Origin: Luteimonas cucumeris
GTDB lineage: Bacteria > Pseudomonadota > Gammaproteobacteria > Xanthomonadales > Xanthomonadaceae
Assembly (NCBI RefSeq): GCF_007830035.1
Contig: NZ_VLKN01000003.1
Span: forward strand, 248,001 to 312,000
Direction of reading: 5' to 3'
DNA: 64,000 nt
Shown: positions 50,574 through 59,504 of the stretch, one piece after another
Layout of the letters: each line of letters begins with the position of its first letter
Numbering within the stretch: the first letter of the stretch is position 1
Notes under the pieces: model-generated
Databases searched by the model: none
The model's input: the letters and a program-made list of their open reading frames with translations, nothing else
Told to the model about the DNA's origin: nothing
Program-made: the position numbers and the translations under genes

Positions 50574-51596
50574 GTGAACGTGACGATCAAGGACGTGGCG
50601 CGTGCGGCGAATGTCTCGGTCGCCACGGTGTCGCGCGCGCTCAATGGCCACCACAACGTGGCCGAAGCCGTTCGCCTGCGCGTGATCCGCGTCGCCAGTG
50701 AACTGCGCTACAGCCCCCACGCCGCCGCGCGCAGCCTCAGCAGCCGCCGCACCCATACCATCGGCGTGATCCTGCCGGACCTGTACGGCGAGTTCTTTTC
50801 CGAACTGATGCGCGGCGTCGACCAGGTCGCGCGCGAGCGCGGCTTCCACCTGCTGGTGTCCAGTTACCACGGCAATCCGGAGGAGCAGGGCGCCGCGTTG
50901 CGCGCGATGCGCGGCCGCGTCGATGGCCTGCTGCTGATGTCGCCCTACATCGGCGACAGCGGCCACCTGACCGACAACCTGTCGCCGACCCAGCCGACCG
51001 TGCTGATGAACACCCATCTGCCCGATGCCGGCCTGGCCTCGCTCAGCGTCGACAGCTATGGCGGCGCGGTGGCGATGATGCGGCACCTGGTCGAGTGCGG
51101 ACGCCAGCGCATCGCCTTCATCGCCGGACCGGAGGACAACTTCGATGCGCGCGAGCGGCAACGCGGCTATGTGGACGCACTCGGGGAATTGCTGCCGTCC
51201 TCGACGCCGTGGGTGCTGCCTGGCGACTTCAACGAGGCCTCTGGCCACGCCGCCGGACGCCAGCTGGCCGCCGCCGAAGAACAACCCGATGCGGTGTTCG
51301 CCGCCAACGACATGATGGCGCTCGGTTGCCTGTCCTCCTTCAAGCAGGCCGGTATCCAGGTGCCACAACAGATCGCATTGGCCGGCTTCGATGACATTCC
51401 CTTGTCGCGTTACGTGCAACCGTCGCTGACCACGGTGCGCGTCAACATCGCCGAGCTGGGCGGACAGGCGATGAGCACCTTGTCCGACGCCATCGCGGCC
51501 GACGGCGCAGCACCCATTCCGATCTCGCTGCAACCCGAGTTGATCGTGCGTGAGTCCACCGCTGGCCGCCCCCGCGGACCGGCTGAGAACTCCTGA
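50574..51596 (+). CDS. LacI family transcriptional regulator
   Basis: A 340-residue regulator starting at GTG 50574. The N-terminal HTH and hinge are VTIKDVARAANVSVATVSRALNG (parts; residues 3-25) and YSPHAAARSLSSRRT. The C-terminal domain is a periplasmic-binding-protein fold (GVILPDLYGEFFSELMRGVD at 64-83, GFDDIPLSRYVQPSLTTVR near 278-296). It is the first gene of the carbohydrate locus and its ligand is probably a sugar derived from the substrate. Two LacI-type palindromes flank it. Confidence 0.93.
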   Translation: MNVTIKDVARAANVSVATVSRALNGHHNVAEAVRLRVIRVASELRYSPHAAARSLSSRRTHTIGVILPDLYGEFFSELMRGVDQVARERGFHLLVSSYHGNPEEQGAALRAMRGRVDGLLLMSPYIGDSGHLTDNLSPTQPTVLMNTHLPDAGLASLSVDSYGGAVAMMRHLVECGRQRIAFIAGPEDNFDARERQRGYVDALGELLPSSTPWVLPGDFNEASGHAAGRQLAAAEEQPDAVFAANDMMALGCLSSFKQAGIQVPQQIALAGFDDIPLSRYVQPSLTTVRVNIAELGGQAMSTLSDAIAADGAAPIPISLQPELIVRESTAGRPRGPAENS

Positions 51597-51626
51597 TGGA
51601 TCGCCGCACATTTTTTTGGCCCCCGC

Positions 51627-51640
51627 TGTAATCGATTACA
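51627..51640. promoter_or_regulatory. Perfect 14-base palindrome, candidate LacI-type operator
   Basis: TGTAATCGATTACA is a perfect inverted repeat centred on CG, 31 bases after the LacI stop and 32 bases before the TonB receptor start. Position suggests repression of the receptor and following genes. Confidence 0.65.
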
Positions 51641-51671
51641 AACTATGCATCGCCCTGGGAGGGGAGACGTC

Positions 51672-54600
51672 ATGACAAGACCAGAACAGAAGACGATCCG
51701 CTTGAACCGCAAATTGCTGAGTGGTGCGCTGGCCAGTTGCCTGGCCGTGGCGGCAGGTGGTGCTTGGGCGCAATCCACCGGCGCCATGCTGCGCGGACAG
51801 GTGTCTGTGGAGTCGGCACCGGCCGCCGGCGCCACCATCAGGGCCATCAATGTTTCCACCGGATACAGTCGCACGGTCGTGGCCGGCACCACCGGCAAGT
51901 ACACCTTGGCTGGACTGCCCCCCGGCACTTACCGGGTGGAAATGACCGCCAACGAAGGACTGACCACGACCAAGACCGTCGTCCTGCAGGTGGGCCAGAC
52001 CGCCACGCTCGACCTCGGCATCGGCGGGTTGCCTGAAACCGCCACCGGCGACGCCACCACGCTGGGCACGGTGACGGTGGTCGCCGCGCCACTGGTTGAA
52101 ACCAAGACCTCGGAGGTTGCCACTTACGTTTCCACCAAGCAGATCGAATCGCTGCCACAGGCTTCGCGCAACTTCCTGTCCTTTGCCGACACCGTGCCAG
52201 GCATGATCTTCAGCACCGGCACCGAAGGTTCGACCAGCCTGCGCAGCGGCGCCCAGAATTCCAATGGCATCAACGTCTACATCGACGGCGTCGGGCAGAA
52301 GAACTATGTGCTCAAGGGTGGCATCAGTGGCCAGGACGCCACCCGTGGCAACCCGTTCCCGCAGCTGGCGATCGGCGAGTACAAGGTCATCACGTCGAAC
52401 TACAAGGCAGAGTACGACCAGATCAGCAGTGCGGCGGTGACCGCGGTTACCCGCTCCGGCACCAACGATTTCGACGGCTCGGTATTCAGCAGCTTCAACG
52501 TCACCGACATGCGCGCCCGTACTCCGGCCGAGATCCGTCTCGACGACAAGGTGCGCTCCAAGGAATTCGAGTACGGCGCTTCGTTCAGCGGCCCGATCAT
52601 CCGCGACGCGCTGCATTTCTTCATGGCCTACGAGGCCAAGGACTACCGGTCGCCGCGCACGGTCAGCCCGGGCGAGAACGTGCCGCCCTCGGCGCTGCCG
52701 CCCGAGCTGCGCGCGCTGCTGGGGCCGGCCAACGCACCGTTCAATTCGGACCTTTTCTTCGGCAAGCTGTCATGGCAGGCCGGCGACGACCACCTGGTCG
52801 AGTTGACCACGAAGTACCGCGACGAAACCGAGTTGACCAATATCGGCGACCGCAGCACCGCCCTGTTCGGCACCGACAAGTCGAACGACGAGCTTCGCGT
52901 CGACCTGCGCTGGCAATTCAGTGGCGTGGACTGGCTCAACGACGCGCACCTTACCTACGAGGACGCCAGCTTCAATCCGGAACCGATCACGGTCGGGGTG
53001 CCGGGCATTCGTCTCGTCACTGGGGTGGAGAACGGAAATGATGGGCGCGCTGTGCTTAACGCCGGAGGCGGTTCGGACTTCCAGGACAAAGGCCAGAAAG
53101 GTTGGTCGCTGCAGGATGACCTGACCTTCACCGGCGTGGATGGCCACGTCATGAAGATGGGCGTGAAGTACAAGGACGTCGAGCTGAACCAATTCCAGCA
53201 GCAGCCATTCAATCCCCAGTACGGATTCGATCTCGAAGAGAGCCTGCTGACGCCGAATGTCTTCCCCTACCGAGTCCAGTTCAGCGCCGTGTTGCCCGGC
53301 GTGCGCGACAGGCCCGACCGCAACATCCAGTCGACCAACAAGCAGTTCGGCATCTATTTCCAGGACGACTGGGAAGTCAATGACAAGCTGACCTTGAACC
53401 TCGGCTTGCGCTGGGACTACGAGAAGACACCGGCCTACCTCGACTACCGCACGCCCAACGACCTCGTCACCGCATTGCGCGGCTGGAGCAACATCCAGAA
53501 TACCGATTACAACATCGAGGACTACATCAGCAACGGCAGCAACCGCAAGGCATTCAAGGATGCCTGGCAACCGCGCCTGGGCTTCTCCTACGACCTGTTC
53601 GCCGACGAAAATCACGTGATCTTCGGTGGTGCCGGCCGCTCCTACGACCGCAACCTGTTCGACTACATCGCGCTCGAGCAGACCCGGACGCTGTTCCCGA
53701 CCTATCGCTACCGCTTCAATACGCCGGGAAACCCCTGCACGGTCGACAACGCTACCTGTTTCGATTTCGATCCGCGGTTCTTCGATCCCAACTTCCTGAT
53801 CGACTTGGCCGCCGACAATCCGAGGCAGGGCGCCGAGGTCTGGATGATCAACAACGACCTCAAGACGCCGTATTCGGACCAGTTCAGCCTCGGCATGCGC
53901 AACGCGCTGGGTGACTGGAACACCTCCGTAACCCTGGTGCACGTGCAGAGCAAGGACGGCATCATCCGTTCGCTCGGTAATCGTCGCCCGGATGGCAGTT
54001 TCCATGAGCCAGGCCGAAGCTTCGGCGCTGGGCCTGGAGACGGATCGCAATTCGGGGTTCCCGGCTTCGGCACCCTGATCCTGACCGACAACGGCATCGA
54101 GACCCGTCTCAACTCGTTGCTGCTGTCCCTGGATAAGCCCTATACACCTACTTCCGGCTGGGGCACGACCGTGGCCTATACATTCAGCGACGCCAAGGAG
54201 AATCGCTCGAACGCGGCCCAGAACGATGAGAGTTTCATCTTTGACTTCCCGAACCTGGACGGGCAACGGATGCTCCGCTCGGTCGGCGTTCCTCGGCACC
54301 GGCTGGTCGCCACCGGCATCTACGATGCGCCTTGGGGCATCACGCTCTCCGGCAAGCTGACCTTGACCAGCGCGATCACCAAGGACGCGATCAACTGCTT
54401 CTGGCGCAACCTCGACATCGGCCAGGACTGCTTCTTCGATCCGGCCACGCGGCCCGGCACCTGGGGTCAGCGCCAGTTCGACGTCGCCGCCGAGAAGATC
54501 TGGGATACCGGCACCGACATCAAGTTCCGCCTGCGCATGGACGTGCTGAACCTGTTCAACAACACCAACTATCTCAACTTCAACACCTTCCGCGGCGAAG

Positions 54601-54701
54601 ACGGTGTCGCGAACCCGCTGTTTGGGACGCGAGCTGACACCGACGATGCAATCCTGCTGCCGACCCGTATGGTGAAGGTCACCATGGGCGCAAGCTGGTA
54701 A
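51672..54701 (+). CDS. TonB-dependent outer membrane receptor with N-terminal carboxypeptidase-like domain
   Basis: A 1009-residue receptor starting MTRPEQKTIR at 51672 with GGGGAG upstream. Signal peptide 1-34 (GGAWAQ). Residues about 38-115 are a carboxypeptidase regulatory-like beta-sandwich (GATIRAINVSTGYSRTVVAG, GKYTLAGLPPGTYRVEM). The plug domain follows (about 150-280) and a 22-strand barrel ends in VKVTMGASW. A TonB box is plausible near TLGTVTVVA. Such Oar/SusC-like receptors import oligosaccharides too large for porins. It is in the same order as in sugar utilisation loci of this group. Confidence 0.92.
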   Translation: MTRPEQKTIRLNRKLLSGALASCLAVAAGGAWAQSTGAMLRGQVSVESAPAAGATIRAINVSTGYSRTVVAGTTGKYTLAGLPPGTYRVEMTANEGLTTTKTVVLQVGQTATLDLGIGGLPETATGDATTLGTVTVVAAPLVETKTSEVATYVSTKQIESLPQASRNFLSFADTVPGMIFSTGTEGSTSLRSGAQNSNGINVYIDGVGQKNYVLKGGISGQDATRGNPFPQLAIGEYKVITSNYKAEYDQISSAAVTAVTRSGTNDFDGSVFSSFNVTDMRARTPAEIRLDDKVRSKEFEYGASFSGPIIRDALHFFMAYEAKDYRSPRTVSPGENVPPSALPPELRALLGPANAPFNSDLFFGKLSWQAGDDHLVELTTKYRDETELTNIGDRSTALFGTDKSNDELRVDLRWQFSGVDWLNDAHLTYEDASFNPEPITVGVPGIRLVTGVENGNDGRAVLNAGGGSDFQDKGQKGWSLQDDLTFTGVDGHVMKMGVKYKDVELNQFQQQPFNPQYGFDLEESLLTPNVFPYRVQFSAVLPGVRDRPDRNIQSTNKQFGIYFQDDWEVNDKLTLNLGLRWDYEKTPAYLDYRTPNDLVTALRGWSNIQNTDYNIEDYISNGSNRKAFKDAWQPRLGFSYDLFADENHVIFGGAGRSYDRNLFDYIALEQTRTLFPTYRYRFNTPGNPCTVDNATCFDFDPRFFDPNFLIDLAADNPRQGAEVWMINNDLKTPYSDQFSLGMRNALGDWNTSVTLVHVQSKDGIIRSLGNRRPDGSFHEPGRSFGAGPGDGSQFGVPGFGTLILTDNGIETRLNSLLLSLDKPYTPTSGWGTTVAYTFSDAKENRSNAAQNDESFIFDFPNLDGQRMLRSVGVPRHRLVATGIYDAPWGITLSGKLTLTSAITKDAINCFWRNLDIGQDCFFDPATRPGTWGQRQFDVAAEKIWDTGTDIKFRLRMDVLNLFNNTNYLNFNTFRGEDGVANPLFGTRADTDDAILLPTRMVKVTMGASW

Positions 54702-54767
54702 GCGCATGACCGCCGCCCGGCGACGGGCGGTCGGTTTGATCCATTCGATTCGAGGCTTTTCCAAAAC

Positions 54768-56396
54768 ATGAGACTACGCGGTGGCGGCCTGTGGCTGCTG
54801 TTCTCCATTACCTTGGCATTGGGCATGCTTTCTGGCTGCGGGCGGCAGGAGCCGGAACAGAAACCCGATGTCGCCGCGCCCAAGCCGGGTCCGATCGCGC
54901 AGACGCCGCCACCGCCGCCGGCAAAGCCGGCACCACCGGAGTTGCCTCCCCTGTTCCGCGACATCGAGCGGCGCACGTTCCAGTTTTTCTGGGATACGAC
55001 CAATGAGGTGAACGGACTGACGCCGGACCGGTTTCCGTCGCGCCCGTTTGCCAGCATCGCTTCGGTGGGCTTCGCGCTGACCGCGTATCCGATCGGCATC
55101 GAGAACGGCTGGGTCAGCCGCAGGCAGGCGGTGGATCGCACCCTGACCACGCTGAAGTTCTTCCGCGATGCGCCGCAGGGGCCGCAGCGCACGGGACGTA
55201 CCGGCCACCACGGCTTCTACTACCACTTCCTCGACATGCAGACCGGGCATCGCTACGAGCCCTGGGTGGAACTATCGAGCATCGACACCGCGCTGCTGAT
55301 GGGCGGCGTGCTGTTCGCGCAGAGCTATTACGACCGTGACGATCCGCGCGAGAAGGAAATCCGCGATCTTGCCGAGCTGCTGTACAAGCGCGTCGACTGG
55401 ACCTGGCTGCAGCAGCGCAAGCCGCTGATCTCGATGGGCTGGTATCCGGAGAGCGGCTTCATCCAGCACGACTGGGCCGGCTACAACGAGGCGATGCTGC
55501 TGTACATCCTGGCGCTGGCTTCGCCGACGCATCCGGTCGGCACCGATGCCTGGGAAGTATGGACGCGCACGTACGACCTGAGCTGGGGCGTGTTCCAGGG
55601 CCAGGAATACCTGAGCTTCGCGCCGCATTTCGGCCACCAGTACAGCCATGTCTGGATCGATTTCCGCGGCATCCGCGACCAGTACATGCGCAACCGCGGC
55701 ATCGATTATTTCGAGAACAGCCGGCGCGCGACCTACGCGCAGCGTTCGTACGCGATCGAGAACCCGATGAAGTGGAAGGAGTACGGCGAGAACGTCTGGG
55801 GCCTGACCGCGAGTGACGGGCCGCAGCGCACCATGCAGTACTTCAATGGCGAGCAACGCGAGTTCCGCCACTACAGTGCGCGCGGCGCCGGCCTGCGCGA
55901 CGACTTCGACGACGGCACCGTCGCGCCGACGGCGGCGATCGGCTCGCTGCCGTTCGCGCCGGAGATCGTGATCCCGGCCACGCTGGAAGTGCACAAGCGC
56001 TATGGCGAGTTCCTGTACTCCAGCTACGGCTTCCTCGATGCCTTCAACCCAAGTTTCGATTTCGATATCCCGCTGAAGACCGGCCGGCTGGTGGAAGGGC
56101 GCGGCTGGGTGGCGAGCGACTACATCGGCATCGACCAGGGGCCGATCCTGACCATGATCGCCAACTACCGCAACGAGTTCGTCTGGAACGTGATGAAGCG
56201 CAATCCGCACATCCGCAAGGGACTTGAGCGCGCCGGGTTCAGCGGCGGCTGGCTGACGCCGGAAGGCCAAACGCCGCAAGCCACGCCACCCGATCCCGAG
56301 GCTGCGGCTGCGCGTGCGATCGGCGTCGCTGAATCGCGGGCCGCCAGCACCGCGGCGCAGAAGTCGGCACCCGCGCGTCCCGCTCCGCCGAAGTAG
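54768..56396 (+). CDS. GH144/PF10091-like glucanase lipoprotein
   Basis: A 542-residue lipoprotein with lipobox LSGC (Cys24) and a proline-rich linker (35-60). Landmarks of the 'glucoamylase' PF10091/GH144 fold are present: RRTFQFFWDTTNEVNGLTPDR near the start, NPMKWKEYGENVWGLTASDGP, DDGTVAPTAAIGSLPFAPE, YGFLDAFNPSF and IGIDQGPILTMIANYRNEFVW (quoted in parts). Characterised GH144 enzymes are endo-beta-1,2-glucanases, so the substrate may be a beta-1,2-glucan; family membership and not specificity is claimed. It lies 66 bases after the receptor. The C-terminus is Ala/Pro-rich. Confidence 0.82.
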   Translation: MRLRGGGLWLLFSITLALGMLSGCGRQEPEQKPDVAAPKPGPIAQTPPPPPAKPAPPELPPLFRDIERRTFQFFWDTTNEVNGLTPDRFPSRPFASIASVGFALTAYPIGIENGWVSRRQAVDRTLTTLKFFRDAPQGPQRTGRTGHHGFYYHFLDMQTGHRYEPWVELSSIDTALLMGGVLFAQSYYDRDDPREKEIRDLAELLYKRVDWTWLQQRKPLISMGWYPESGFIQHDWAGYNEAMLLYILALASPTHPVGTDAWEVWTRTYDLSWGVFQGQEYLSFAPHFGHQYSHVWIDFRGIRDQYMRNRGIDYFENSRRATYAQRSYAIENPMKWKEYGENVWGLTASDGPQRTMQYFNGEQREFRHYSARGAGLRDDFDDGTVAPTAAIGSLPFAPEIVIPATLEVHKRYGEFLYSSYGFLDAFNPSFDFDIPLKTGRLVEGRGWVASDYIGIDQGPILTMIANYRNEFVWNVMKRNPHIRKGLERAGFSGGWLTPEGQTPQATPPDPEAAAARAIGVAESRAASTAAQKSAPARPAPPK

Positions 56397-56509
56397 ACTG
56401 GTCGCATGCTTGTCCGCCAGCTGCGATTTCCTCGGGCTTCGCCTGCCTGCGCCGCCTTTGGTTGTGCTTTCCGCGAACGCGGAAGCGCGGCTTGAAGCTG
56501 ATCGAGCGA

Positions 56510-57790
56510 ATGAAAGTCTCCCTGCCGAAGCTGATGCTCGTACTCGTCGCGCTGTTGTGCGCGGGCTGCGTTGGTGAAACCGGCGTCACCACGATCCGCT
56601 TCTGGGCAATGGGCCGCGAAGCCGAAGTGGCGCGCGAGCTGGTGAAGGATTTCCATCGCGAGAATCCCGGTATCCGCGTCGATGTGCAGCAGATTCCGAT
56701 GACGGCCGCGCACGAGAAACTGCTGACTGCATTCGCCGCCGACGGCCTGCCGGACATCTGCCAGCTCGGCAACACCTGGATTCCGGAATTCGCCGCGCTG
56801 GATACGCTGGAACCGCTGCAGTCGCGCGTCGATGCTTCGCCAGTGGTCGAGGAGGATGACTATTTCCCGGGCATCTGGGATACCAATCTCATCGACGGCC
56901 GCCTGCTCGGCGTGCCGTGGTACGTCGATACGCGCCTGAATTTCTACCGGAGTGACCTGCTGGCCAAGGCCGGCTTCGACAAGCCGCCGGCGTCGTGGCC
57001 GGAATGGGAACGGGCGATGGCTGCGGTCAAGCGCGAGGTCGGGCCGCAACGCTACGCAATCATGCTGCCGCTCAACGAGTACGAGCAACTGTTGTCGCTG
57101 GCCCTGCAGCAGGACGATCCGCTGCTGCGCGACAACGACACGCGAGGCAATTTCGAGAGCCCCGGGTTCCGGCGCGCACTGGCGTTCTACGTCAGCATGT
57201 TCGAGCAGGGCTGGGCACCGCAGATGTCGGAGACGCAGATCTCGAACGTCTGGGACGAGTTCTTCAACGGCTTCTTCACCTTCTACGTGTCGGGTCCCTG
57301 GAACATCCGCGAGTTCCGCAAGCGCGAGCCGGCAGGGCTGGAGAATGCGTGGATGACGGCGCCGTTGCCGGGGCCGGATGGCCCGGGCGCGGGCATCGCT
57401 GGCGGCGCCAGCCTGGTGCTGTTCCGCTCGTCGAAGCACAAGGAAGAATCCTGGAAGCTGGTCGAGTTCATGTCGCGCCCCGACATCCAGCAACGCTTTC
57501 ATGCCGCGATGGGCAATTTGCCGCCGCGGCGCAGTACCTGGCAGCATCCGGCGCTGGTGCAGGATGCCTATGCACGCGCCTTCCGCGACCAGCTGGAACG
57601 CGTCAAGCCGACGCCCAAGGTGCTGGAATGGGAACGCATCGCGCAGGAGATGCGCCTGGCCAGTGAGCGCGTGGTGCGTGGTGGAGTTTCGCAGGACCAG
57701 GCGCTGCGCGAACTCAACCGGCGCGTCGACGAGATCCTCGCGAAGCGGCGCTGGATGCTGGCACGCGACCAGCGCGAGGCGTCGCGATGA
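56510..57790 (+). CDS. Sugar ABC transporter substrate-binding lipoprotein
   Basis: A 426-residue extracellular solute-binding protein, family 1. Lipobox CAGC (Cys20). TIRFWAMGREAEVARELVKDFHRENPGI opens the mature part (parts), and PDICQLGNTWIPEFAALDTLEPL, FYVSGPWNIREFRKR and the GGASLVLFRSSKHKEESWKLVEFM segment match sugar-binding proteins of MalE/UgpB type. The start at 56510 (MKVSLPK) is chosen on the signal peptide; the ribosome site is weak. The following permease overlaps its stop by four bases, so it forms one operon. The substrate is probably an oligosaccharide released by the upstream hydrolase. Confidence 0.88.
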   Translation: MKVSLPKLMLVLVALLCAGCVGETGVTTIRFWAMGREAEVARELVKDFHRENPGIRVDVQQIPMTAAHEKLLTAFAADGLPDICQLGNTWIPEFAALDTLEPLQSRVDASPVVEEDDYFPGIWDTNLIDGRLLGVPWYVDTRLNFYRSDLLAKAGFDKPPASWPEWERAMAAVKREVGPQRYAIMLPLNEYEQLLSLALQQDDPLLRDNDTRGNFESPGFRRALAFYVSMFEQGWAPQMSETQISNVWDEFFNGFFTFYVSGPWNIREFRKREPAGLENAWMTAPLPGPDGPGAGIAGGASLVLFRSSKHKEESWKLVEFMSRPDIQQRFHAAMGNLPPRRSTWQHPALVQDAYARAFRDQLERVKPTPKVLEWERIAQEMRLASERVVRGGVSQDQALRELNRRVDEILAKRRWMLARDQREASR

Positions 57791-58671
57791 GGTTTCGGCC
57801 CCACCTCGCCGGCTGGATATTCGCGGGCCCTGCGCTGATCGTGCTCGGCGTGTTCTTCGGCCTGCCGGTGCTGGCGGCGCTGCTGCTGAGCCTGACCGAT
57901 TTCGACCTGTATGCGCTGGCCGACATCGGCAACCTGCGCTTCGTCGGTTTCGGCAACTACCTCGACCTGCTGCAGACGCCGATGTTCTGGAAGTCGCTGG
58001 CCAACACGAGTTACTTCGTCGTGGTCGGCGTGCCGCTGTCGATCGCGGTATCGCTGTCGACCGCGATGCTGCTCAACGCGCCAGTGGCGCGCGCCAAGGC
58101 GTTGTTCCGCACGGCGCTGTTCGCGCCGGTGGTGACGACACTGGTCGCGGTGGCGGTGGTCTGGCGTTACCTGTTCCATACCAGTTACGGTCTGGTGAAC
58201 TGGGTGCTGGGGCATTTCGGCATCGCGCCGATCGACTGGCTGGGTGACCCGACGTGGGCGATGCCGACCATCATCCTGCTCGCGGTATGGAAGAACTTCG
58301 GCTACAACATGGTGATCTTCATCGCCGGCCTGCAGGCGATCCCGCAGGACCTGTACGAGGCGGCGCGCATCGACGGCGCATCGAGGTGGCGGCAGTTCCT
58401 GCACATCACCCTGCCGATGCTCGGGCCGGTGCTGCTGGTGGTCGGCGTGATCACGATCTCCGGCTATTTCCAGCTGTTCGCCGAGCCTTACGTGATGACC
58501 CGGGGCGATCCGCTGCAGAGCACGGTCAGCGTGCTGTACTTCATGTTCGAGGAAGGCTTCCGCTGGTGGAACCTGGGCCGCGCTTCGGCAGTAGCGTTCC
58601 TGCTGTTCCTGATCATCCTGGCGGTGACCACGCTGCTGCTGCGCCTGGGGCGCAGGAAGGAACTGGTATGA
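57787..58671 (+). CDS. Sugar ABC transporter permease (MalF type)
   Basis: A 294-residue inner-membrane permease with six helices. The EAA motif is DLYEAARIDGASRWRQFLHITLPML (part; residues about 189-213), the loop that contacts the ATPase. The start at 57787 overlaps the binding-protein stop (ATGA), and its own stop overlaps the next start by four bases. It pairs with the 58668 permease. No ATP-binding gene is in the cluster. Confidence 0.92.
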   Translation: MRFRPHLAGWIFAGPALIVLGVFFGLPVLAALLLSLTDFDLYALADIGNLRFVGFGNYLDLLQTPMFWKSLANTSYFVVVGVPLSIAVSLSTAMLLNAPVARAKALFRTALFAPVVTTLVAVAVVWRYLFHTSYGLVNWVLGHFGIAPIDWLGDPTWAMPTIILLAVWKNFGYNMVIFIAGLQAIPQDLYEAARIDGASRWRQFLHITLPMLGPVLLVVGVITISGYFQLFAEPYVMTRGDPLQSTVSVLYFMFEEGFRWWNLGRASAVAFLLFLIILAVTTLLLRLGRRKELV

Positions 58672-59504
58672 GCCGCCAGGTAGGCGAATCGCGCTTTACC
58701 GCATTCGCGGTCAATGCCGCGCTGGTGCTGGTGGCGCTGGTCAGCCTGGCGCCGCTGGCGTGGATGGTGTCGGCGTCGTTCATGCCGCGTGGCGAGGCCG
58801 GCCATTTCCCGCCACCGCTGCTGCCTTCGGTGGCCACGCTCGCTAACTATCACGAACTGTTCGAGCGCACCACGATGGCGCGCAGCTTCGTCAACAGCCT
58901 GATCGTCTCGATCGCCATCACCGGCCTGTCGCTGCTGGTCAACACGATGGCCGGCTACGCCTTCGCCAAGCTGCGCTTTGCCGGGCGTGACCGGGTTTTC
59001 CAATTGCTGTTGGCGGCGCTGGTGATCCCGGCGCAGGTGGCGATGCTGCCGCTGTTCCTGATGATGAAGCAGCTGCACCTGGTCAACAGCTTCGGCGGCG
59101 TGGTCGTGCCGGCGCTGGCGACGGTGTTCGGCATCTTCCTGGTACGCCAGTACGCGCGCTCGATCCCGGACGAGCTGCTGGAGGCGGCGCGCATCGATGG
59201 CGCCAGCGAACTGCGCATCTTTTTCCAGATCGTACTGCCGATGCTCAAGCCGGTGCTGGTGACGCTGTCGATCTTTACCTTCATGGCGGCGTGGAACGAC
59301 TTCATGTGGCCGCTGATCGTGCTGACCGACCAGGAGCACTACACGCTGCCGGTGGCGCTGGCCTCGCTGTCGCGCGAGTACGTGCAGGACGTGGAGATGA
59401 TGATGGCCGGCGCGGTACTGACCGTGCTGCCGGTGCTGGCGGTGTTCCTGCTGCTGCAGCGTTACTACATCCAGGGTTTGCTGCTAGGGAGCGTAAAGGG
59501 TTGA
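58668..59504 (+). CDS. Sugar ABC transporter permease (MalG type)
   Basis: A 278-residue permease with six helices, starting MSRQVGESRF at 58668. The EAA motif is DELLEAARIDGASELRIFFQIVLPMLKP (part; residues about 176-195). FMPRGEAGHFPPPLLPS in the first loop is typical of MalG-like partners. It heterodimerises with the MalF-type permease. Its stop overlaps the TTG start of the next gene by four bases. Confidence 0.92.
   Translation: MSRQVGESRFTAFAVNAALVLVALVSLAPLAWMVSASFMPRGEAGHFPPPLLPSVATLANYHELFERTTMARSFVNSLIVSIAITGLSLLVNTMAGYAFAKLRFAGRDRVFQLLLAALVIPAQVAMLPLFLMMKQLHLVNSFGGVVVPALATVFGIFLVRQYARSIPDELLEAARIDGASELRIFFQIVLPMLKPVLVTLSIFTFMAAWNDFMWPLIVLTDQEHYTLPVALASLSREYVQDVEMMMAGAVLTVLPVLAVFLLLQRYYIQGLLLGSVKG

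Noticed and set aside
54768-56396. A classical GH15 glucoamylase
   Set aside because: The landmarks fit PF10091/GH144, not the GH15 catalytic motifs, so starch activity is not assumed.
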